Shown here piece after piece: positions 14,289-14,336 of a stretch of 14,336 nt of DNA. Below the pieces are notes generated by a model that saw only the letters and a list, made by a program, of their open reading frames with translations, made no database searches and was not told the DNA's origin. The stretch covers positions 1 to 14,336 of the forward strand of contig CAAGJD010000190.1 in assembly GCA_900770055.1 (NCBI GenBank). Direction: 5' to 3'. Within the stretch, counting starts at the first letter, position 1; every line of letters begins with the position of its first letter. Source of the DNA: Acholeplasmatales bacterium (GTDB taxonomy: Bacteria; Bacillota_I; Bacilli_A; Acholeplasmatales; Anaeroplasmataceae). Made by a program: the position numbers and the translations under genes.

Positions 14289-14336
14289 TGGCAAATATTC
14301 CTACACCACACATTCAATGTGATGATCCTTCAAAAA
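14288..14336 (+). CDS. deoD: Purine-nucleoside phosphorylase, DeoD type (5' end only)
   Basis: Only 16 codons are in the window, reading MANIPTPHIQCDDPSK and open at the edge. The TPHI near the N-terminus is typical of DeoD-type phosphorylases, in which it precedes the phosphate-binding MPGDPLRA segment (outside this window). The enzyme would cleave purine (deoxy)nucleosides to the base and (deoxy)ribose-1-phosphate, feeding a phosphopentomutase and then DeoC. Context supports it: the ATG overlaps the deoC stop by one base, with GGAGGT at 14274-14279. The identity rests on a short stretch plus the deoC neighbour, so it is probable and not certain. Confidence 0.6.
   Translation, partial: MANIPTPHIQCDDPSK

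Noticed and set aside
1..14336. CRISPR arrays, insertion sequences, phage genes, tRNA or rRNA
   Set aside because: No regularly spaced repeats, transposase or integrase frames, attachment repeats or RNA-gene signatures were seen in the sequence.

Overview
The window is AT-rich DNA from a low-GC Gram-positive bacterium (Firmicutes/Bacillota; a gut-type anaerobe of the Erysipelotrichia or related Bacilli lineages is a reasonable but unproven guess). The signs are strong purine-rich Shine-Dalgarno sequences, consensus SigA promoters, a T-box leader in front of ileS, a cell-wall D,D-carboxypeptidase (so not a wall-less mollicute) and an aldo/keto reductase with Fe-S clusters of the kind common in anaerobes. 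Trp is encoded by TGG, so the code is standard. All 13 complete genes stop with TAA or TAG.

Region 1 (1-2414): a short leader with overlapping inverted repeats precedes a small two-TM YcxB-like membrane protein. This gene converges on a GNAT acetyltransferase, and both end inside one perfect 20-bp palindrome that serves as a two-way terminator. Divergent from the GNAT gene is a secreted penicillin-binding D-Ala-D-Ala carboxypeptidase with its own terminator.

Region 2 (2437-5433): a two-gene redox operon (aldo/keto reductase with C-terminal 4Fe-4S motifs, then an SDR) converges on a 55-aa DUF2188-like gene on the minus strand (4535-4702). That gene's start codon lies in a possible hairpin. 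A divergent member of the pyroglutamyl-peptidase family follows.

Region 3 (5446-9692): a textbook efflux operon. A perfect TTGACA-17-TATAAT promoter overlaps palindromes that could be operators, followed by a MarR-family regulator and two ABC half-transporters. The first half has a degenerate ATPase site and the second a canonical one, as in heterodimeric exporters of the BmrCD/LmrCD/TM287-288 type.

Region 4 (9707-12684): promoter, T-box riboswitch with an apparent AUC (Ile) specifier, terminator, and isoleucyl-tRNA synthetase.

Region 5 (12693-14336): a strong promoter drives a 287-aa protein that I do not recognise, then deoC, then the first 16 codons of what looks like a deoD-type purine nucleoside phosphorylase. 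The two deo genes form a deoxynucleoside salvage pair, with deoC and deoD overlapping as TAATG. I saw no mobile element, CRISPR array, tRNA or rRNA. No stretch above 300 bases is empty: the longest gene-free interval (9660-9987) is filled by a terminator, a promoter and the T-box.
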